From Metasolibacillus sp. (GTDB taxonomy: Bacteria; Bacillota; Bacilli; Bacillales_A; Planococcaceae): a stretch of DNA of 64,000 bases. Numbering within the stretch: the first letter of the stretch is position 1; each line of letters opens with the position of its first letter. The DNA lies in assembly GCF_025291715.1 (NCBI RefSeq), contig NZ_JAMBIZ010000018.1, positions 1 to 64,000 of the forward strand. Reading direction: 5' to 3'. The position numbers and the translations under genes are program-made. Shown in pieces: positions 59,759 to 64,000 of this stretch. The notes below the pieces were generated by a model that made no database searches, was not told where the DNA came from, and worked only from the letters and a program-made list of their open reading frames with translations.

Positions 59759-61330
59759 ATGAGCAGAAAAATTTGGGTGTTTGATACGACGTTACGTGAT
59801 GGGGAACAAGTACCAGGTGCAAAATTAAATTTATTTGAAAAAGTAGAAATTGCCCAACAGCTAAAAAAATTAGGTGTTGATATTATTGAAGCTGGTTTTC
59901 CAGCCTCTTCTCAAGGCGATTTTGATGCGGTAAAAGCAGTTGCAGAAAGAGTTGGAAATACGAGCGATATTATGATTACGGCATTAGCGCGTGCTGTGAA
60001 AGCAGACATTGATTCTGTTTATAACGCAGTAAAATATGCACAAAATCCAATGATTCATATGGTGCTAGGTACTTCGGATATTCATGTTGAGAAAAAATTT
60101 AGCAAATCTAAAGATCAAATTTTACAAATCGGTATCGATGCCGTTAAATATGCAAAAACATTATTGCCACAAGTGCAATATTCGACAGAGGATGCATCAC
60201 GCTCGGACTTTGAATATTTATGGAAAACGATTGAAGCGGTTATGAAGGCTGGTGCGACAATGATTAACGTACCTGATACGGTAGGCTATGCAGAGCCTGA
60301 GCAATGGGGTGAAATGATTGGCAAACTTGCCTATCGCATGAAAAATACAGATGATTCTGTACTGCTATCTGTACACTGCCACAATGATTTAGGGATGGCA
60401 ACAGCCAATACGTTAGCTGCTATTAAAAATGGGGCTGATAAAGTGGAATGTACGATTAATGGAATCGGTGAACGTGCAGGAAATGCAGCACTAGAGGAAG
60501 TCGTTATGGCAATTAAAACGCGTGGAGACATATACAATGTACACACGAATATTAATACGAAGGAAATTATGAATACATCTCGCCTTGTATCGAGCTTTAT
60601 GGGGCTTGATGTACAAGTGAATAAGGCGATTACAGGAGATAATGCTTTCGCCCATTCATCGGGTATTCATCAAGATGGCTTATTAAAATCGCGTGATGCC
60701 TATGAAATTGTTCACCCAGAGGATGTAGGGCTAGAAGATATGGAATTAGTATTAACAGCGCGTTCTGGTCGACATGCGGTGAAAAATGCACTGGAGAAAT
60801 TAGGATTTACAAATCTTTCAGCAGATGAATTTGAAGGCATTTTCGAAGGCTTCTTAAAGCTAGCTGATGCCAAAAAAGAAGTGTATGATCACGATTTATA
60901 TGTCATTGTTGAAGAATATTATGAAAAGCATAATGCAAATCATGCTAATGCGACACATTACAGCGAGCAATTTTTCAGCTTTGACGATTTACAAGTCGTC
61001 AGCAATGCAAGCTTCCCATCAGCTAGTGTGAAAATACGTAAGGGTGAAGAGGTATTTAAGTCAAGTGCTGTTGGCTCAGGTCCTATTGATGCCCTGTATT
61101 CGGCTATTGCTAGTATTACAAACGTCAATGTTAAACTAATCGAGTACAATATCAACAGCGTATCGCGCGGGCAAGAAGCTTTAGGGAAAGTGAAAATTAC
61201 AGTAGAGCATGAAGGGGAAAAATTTATTGCAAAGGCTGCTGACACAGATATTTTAAAAGCAAGTGCACTCGCATATATTAATGCGATCAACAGCATTATC
61301 GTTTCTAAATTTATACCGATTGCAAATTAA
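59759..61330 (+). CDS. leuA: 2-isopropylmalate synthase
   Basis: A 523-residue enzyme condensing acetyl-CoA with 2-ketoisovalerate, first committed step of leucine synthesis. DTTLRDGEQ at 9-17, HCHNDLGMATANT with metal histidines, NGIGERAGNA, and a C-terminal LeuA dimer/regulatory domain about 390-515 with GSGPIDALY (leucine feedback). The ATG follows AAAAAAGGAG. It is monocistronic after the T-box leader, in contrast to the ilv-leu operon of B. subtilis, and replaces nothing else in the perR-ygzB interval of that genome. Confidence 0.94.
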   Translation: MSRKIWVFDTTLRDGEQVPGAKLNLFEKVEIAQQLKKLGVDIIEAGFPASSQGDFDAVKAVAERVGNTSDIMITALARAVKADIDSVYNAVKYAQNPMIHMVLGTSDIHVEKKFSKSKDQILQIGIDAVKYAKTLLPQVQYSTEDASRSDFEYLWKTIEAVMKAGATMINVPDTVGYAEPEQWGEMIGKLAYRMKNTDDSVLLSVHCHNDLGMATANTLAAIKNGADKVECTINGIGERAGNAALEEVVMAIKTRGDIYNVHTNINTKEIMNTSRLVSSFMGLDVQVNKAITGDNAFAHSSGIHQDGLLKSRDAYEIVHPEDVGLEDMELVLTARSGRHAVKNALEKLGFTNLSADEFEGIFEGFLKLADAKKEVYDHDLYVIVEEYYEKHNANHANATHYSEQFFSFDDLQVVSNASFPSASVKIRKGEEVFKSSAVGSGPIDALYSAIASITNVNVKLIEYNINSVSRGQEALGKVKITVEHEGEKFIAKAADTDILKASALAYINAINSIIVSKFIPIAN

Positions 61331-61338
61331 TCTAAAGT

Positions 61339-61376
61339 AAAAAGCCAGCAGGAAAAAATCTTGCTGGCTTTTCATT
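61339..61376. terminator. Bidirectional terminator between leuA and ygzB
   Basis: AAAAAGCCAGCA pairs with TGCTGGCTTTT across a short loop, between convergent stop codons. Confidence 0.88.
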
Positions 61377-61721
61377 TTACTTCTTTTTATTATACGCTTG
61401 ATCAAATTCTTTACCTTCTAATGTAGGATCTAAAGTTAGTGGCTCATTGCAATACATGCACATATCTACACGACCTAATACTTTCGTATGTTTGCCACAG
61501 CCTGGACATACAACTTGTACAGCGCGGGTTGATAATAAGCCAATCCAGCCATAAACAATAACGCTACCGAAAATACATATTAATCCTAACGTCATAAAAA
61601 TGATTACTAAAATTGGATTTTCTCTAAAGAAAATAGCTCCATACATGACAACGAATCCGATAAAGATAAGTGCCAATGCAAATGAGCGAATTTTATTTAT
61701 TTTATTTTGATATTTTTTCAT
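61377..61721 (-). CDS. ygzB: YgzB family membrane protein (UPF0295)
   Basis: A 114-residue protein with two membrane helices (about 13-32 and 37-63) followed by a zinc-ribbon-like domain, [25 protein letters not shown], with two CxxC pairs. Length and locus between perR and ygxA match B. subtilis YgzB. Function unknown. Convergent with leuA. Confidence 0.88.
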   Translation of the reverse strand: MKKYQNKINKIRSFALALIFIGFVVMYGAIFFRENPILVIIFMTLGLICIFGSVIVYGWIGLLSTRAVQVVCPGCGKHTKVLGRVDMCMYCNEPLTLDPTLEGKEFDQAYNKKK

Positions 61722-61860
61722 TGTAATTTGCCTCCCTACTTACTATAACATACAATGAAATTATTTTAGAATGAGAATTATGTGAATTTGAAAGGGATTC
61801 TTATAATTGTTGTCGAAAGAACATTAACAGATAATAAATTATCGTTTGGAGGGAAGTATG

Positions 61861-62763
61861 ATGGAGCAAATTTTACGTCCAATTTATCAGGAACGTGCGA
61901 GCCATCCTGATACACTAGGAATTATTTTAATAAACAAAAAAGAAAATGCATTAAATATTACAAATACATTTGATTCTGTACTTCTTATTATTGTGAAAGA
62001 TCAAGATAGCTCTATTTTCACGAAGCATTATATGTATGGCGATAAAAAAATGGTAATGCATATACTAACGGAGAAGCGCTTGAAAAAATGGTTATTTGTA
62101 GGCTCACATAAGCGATTAGTAGATTGGCTATTTTTCGGGAAGGTCATTTTTGATCGTAATGAGTTTTTATATAAGCTCCGTTCAGAGTTACAGGAGTTTC
62201 CTTTCTTTGGACGTAAAATTAAAACGGGAATTCAATTTAGTAAACTTATTCGTCGTTATTTAGAGGGAAAAGAGTTTTTTGAAAGCGGAAATTATTTAGA
62301 TTCTTATAGTCATGTTGTGGAATCATTACATCATTTAGGTCGATTGTCGATTATTGATAATGGTTTATATCCAGAAGTAACTGTTTGGGCGCAAGTAAAG
62401 AAGATTGAACCAGCAATTTATAAATTATATGAAGAATTAGTCATGAGCGATGAAAGCTTAGAAAAACGCTTAGAGCTACTCTTTTTAGCAATTGAATTTT
62501 TAATTAATTCAAGAACACAGGATGCTGCGCAGCATATTTTAGAAATTATGGTGACACAGCCATCATGGACAATTCAGCAATTACATGAGCAAGAAGAGCT
62601 TTCCTTATATTCAACAGAGCTAGAAGTGTTTGTTGAGTATTTGGTAGACAAGGAATATATTTTAGTTGAACCAACCTTAGCTAAAAGTGAATCAGTGTTC
62701 CATCGCAATTATGTAGTTGATCGACAATTCGTAGAAAGCAAATATAATTTAGGCAAAGTATGA
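61861..62763 (+). CDS. ygxA: Nucleotidyltransferase-like protein YgxA
   Basis: A 300-residue soluble protein matching YgxA of B. subtilis, always found immediately upstream of an rRNA operon there. Residues 1-120 are the nucleotidyltransferase-like part (TLGIILINKK, FDSVLLIIVKD) and the C-terminal half is helical; catalytic residues are not obvious, so enzymatic activity is uncertain. The start is the second of two consecutive ATG codons, seven bases after GGAGGG. Confidence 0.85.
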   Translation: MEQILRPIYQERASHPDTLGIILINKKENALNITNTFDSVLLIIVKDQDSSIFTKHYMYGDKKMVMHILTEKRLKKWLFVGSHKRLVDWLFFGKVIFDRNEFLYKLRSELQEFPFFGRKIKTGIQFSKLIRRYLEGKEFFESGNYLDSYSHVVESLHHLGRLSIIDNGLYPEVTVWAQVKKIEPAIYKLYEELVMSDESLEKRLELLFLAIEFLINSRTQDAAQHILEIMVTQPSWTIQQLHEQEELSLYSTELEVFVEYLVDKEYILVEPTLAKSESVFHRNYVVDRQFVESKYNLGKV

Positions 62764-62935
62764 TTGCTTTGAAGTGCTAAAACAATAGCTTAATTTAGGC
62801 AAGCATGCTATTATAGATGCTTGCTTAACTGTTTGAAAAAGAAATATAAATATATTTTGTAGAAACCTATATATAGGAAGTTATTCTGTATTTGAAAAAT
62901 ATTTATATGAAAGTGAAATTTTTTTAGAAAAACAG

Positions 62936-62965
62936 TTGACTTATTTTCAATAAATATTGTATTAT
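62936..62965 (+). promoter_or_regulatory. rrn promoter P1
   Basis: TTGACT (62936-62941) and TATTAT (62960-62965) are 18 bases apart, in the very AT-rich stretch typical of rRNA promoters. Confidence 0.6.
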
Positions 62966-63243
62966 ATTAAATGTCGCTAAGACATCGCATTTAAGACTCA
63001 AACGAAATAAAAAACTTTTAAAAAAGTGTTGACAGTATGAAACTTAAATGTTAAATTAGAGAAGTCGCTTCAAACGGAAGTGGTGAAATGAACCTTGAAA
63101 ACTGAACAAGCAAGACGTGAATGAATAAAACGTTTCATTTAATAGATGAAACACAATTTTGGACATCATAAAGATGCCAGCAAATGTTTTACTGTATCGA
63201 AAGCGAAAGCGGTAGATACAATTTGAGCTTAACTCAAATTCTT
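62966..63243 (+). other. rrn leader region
   Basis: Contains P2 and then an untranslated leader. Seen are CTTGAAAACTGAAC (boxA-like/processing region, near 63093), a GTTTCAT with ATGAAAC hairpin at 63141-63161, and TTTGAG with CTCAAA just before the 16S. No protein gene is visible between ygxA and the 16S gene. Confidence 0.55.
63029..63057 (+). promoter_or_regulatory. rrn promoter P2
   Basis: TTGACA (63029-63034) with TAAATT (63052-63057) at 17 bases. Tandem promoters of this kind are usual for rrn operons. Confidence 0.6.

Positions 63244-64000
<757 letters not shown>

Overview
The window is a low-GC Gram-positive chromosome, most likely Lysinibacillus, Solibacillus or a close Planococcaceae relative. 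The support is (i) a partial 16S rRNA gene at the right edge of Firmicutes type, (ii) strong G-rich Shine-Dalgarno sites with many TTG/GTG starts, (iii) sporulation-linked genes (pdaA, a gamma-SASP-like gene), and (iv) gene order that follows the Bacillus subtilis yfk-yfh-yga segment: yfkK, yfkH, yfkF, yfhF-recX-yfhH-yfhJ, yfhP, mutY, SASP, ntdP, ygaD, ygaE, gsaB, bcp, perR, ygzB, ygxA, rrn. Species is not claimed. Blocks of accessory genes interrupt this backbone.

Layout. 1-1.9 kb: accessory two-gene locus of aegerolysin-like proteins, one fused to a putative beta-pore-forming module, with an S-layer-homology remnant behind it. 1.9-5.6 kb: yfkK, a YtxH-like gene, yfkH, and a P1B4 metal pump (pfeT-like) with PerR-box and Fur-like sites. 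5.7-7.4 kb: RNA-repair pair (kinase-HD enzyme plus RNA ligase). 7.5-9.5 kb: class I fumarase, a small SE1561-type gene and a 21-bp tandem repeat. 9.5-14.7 kb: the gluconate operon gntR-gntK-gntP-gntZ with operator, promoter and cre-like site nested together. 14.7-18.2 kb: a gene-free stretch with an orphan terminator and a structured repeat carrying a 52-bp perfect palindrome, then an MFS/ABC exporter pair. 18.3-30.4 kb: mixed accessory genes: methyltransferases, a DUF4309-GH3 glucosaminidase, an ABC-DUF3021-LytTR module, a decayed LacI regulator, an M48 protease, a Bcr/CflA pump, a hydrolase and an APH-like kinase. 30.6-36.7 kb: an unknown Tudor-like/coiled-coil protein, rlmCD, pdaA, yfhF, recX-yfhH-yfhJ. 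36.8-40 kb: two paralogous GGDEF proteins, the first truncated. 40-46 kb: kinase, broken MFS gene, yfhP, second copy of the structured repeat, mutY, SASP-like gene, ntdP, ygaD. 46-48.6 kb: small accessory genes, MFS pump, lipoprotein and decayed sequence. 48.8-54.6 kb: dipeptide ABC operon (D-F-A-B-C). 54.6-64 kb: ygaE, gsaB, bcp with a 2-hydroxyacid dehydrogenase, autoregulated perR, leucine T-box and leuA, ygzB, ygxA, tandem rrn promoters and the 5' part of 16S rRNA.

How the genes connect. PerR is encoded at 58.9 kb, and 15-bp PerR-box-like palindromes lie before perR itself and before the pfeT-like pump; this links peroxide sensing to iron efflux, as in B. subtilis. Gluconate is imported, phosphorylated and oxidised by one operon under GntR and probably CcpA. 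leuA stands alone under a leucine-type T-box. The most unusual items are the aegerolysin-like two-gene locus, the kinase-HD plus ligase pair, and the structured repeat found twice, each time just upstream of a gene and in the same orientation relative to it.
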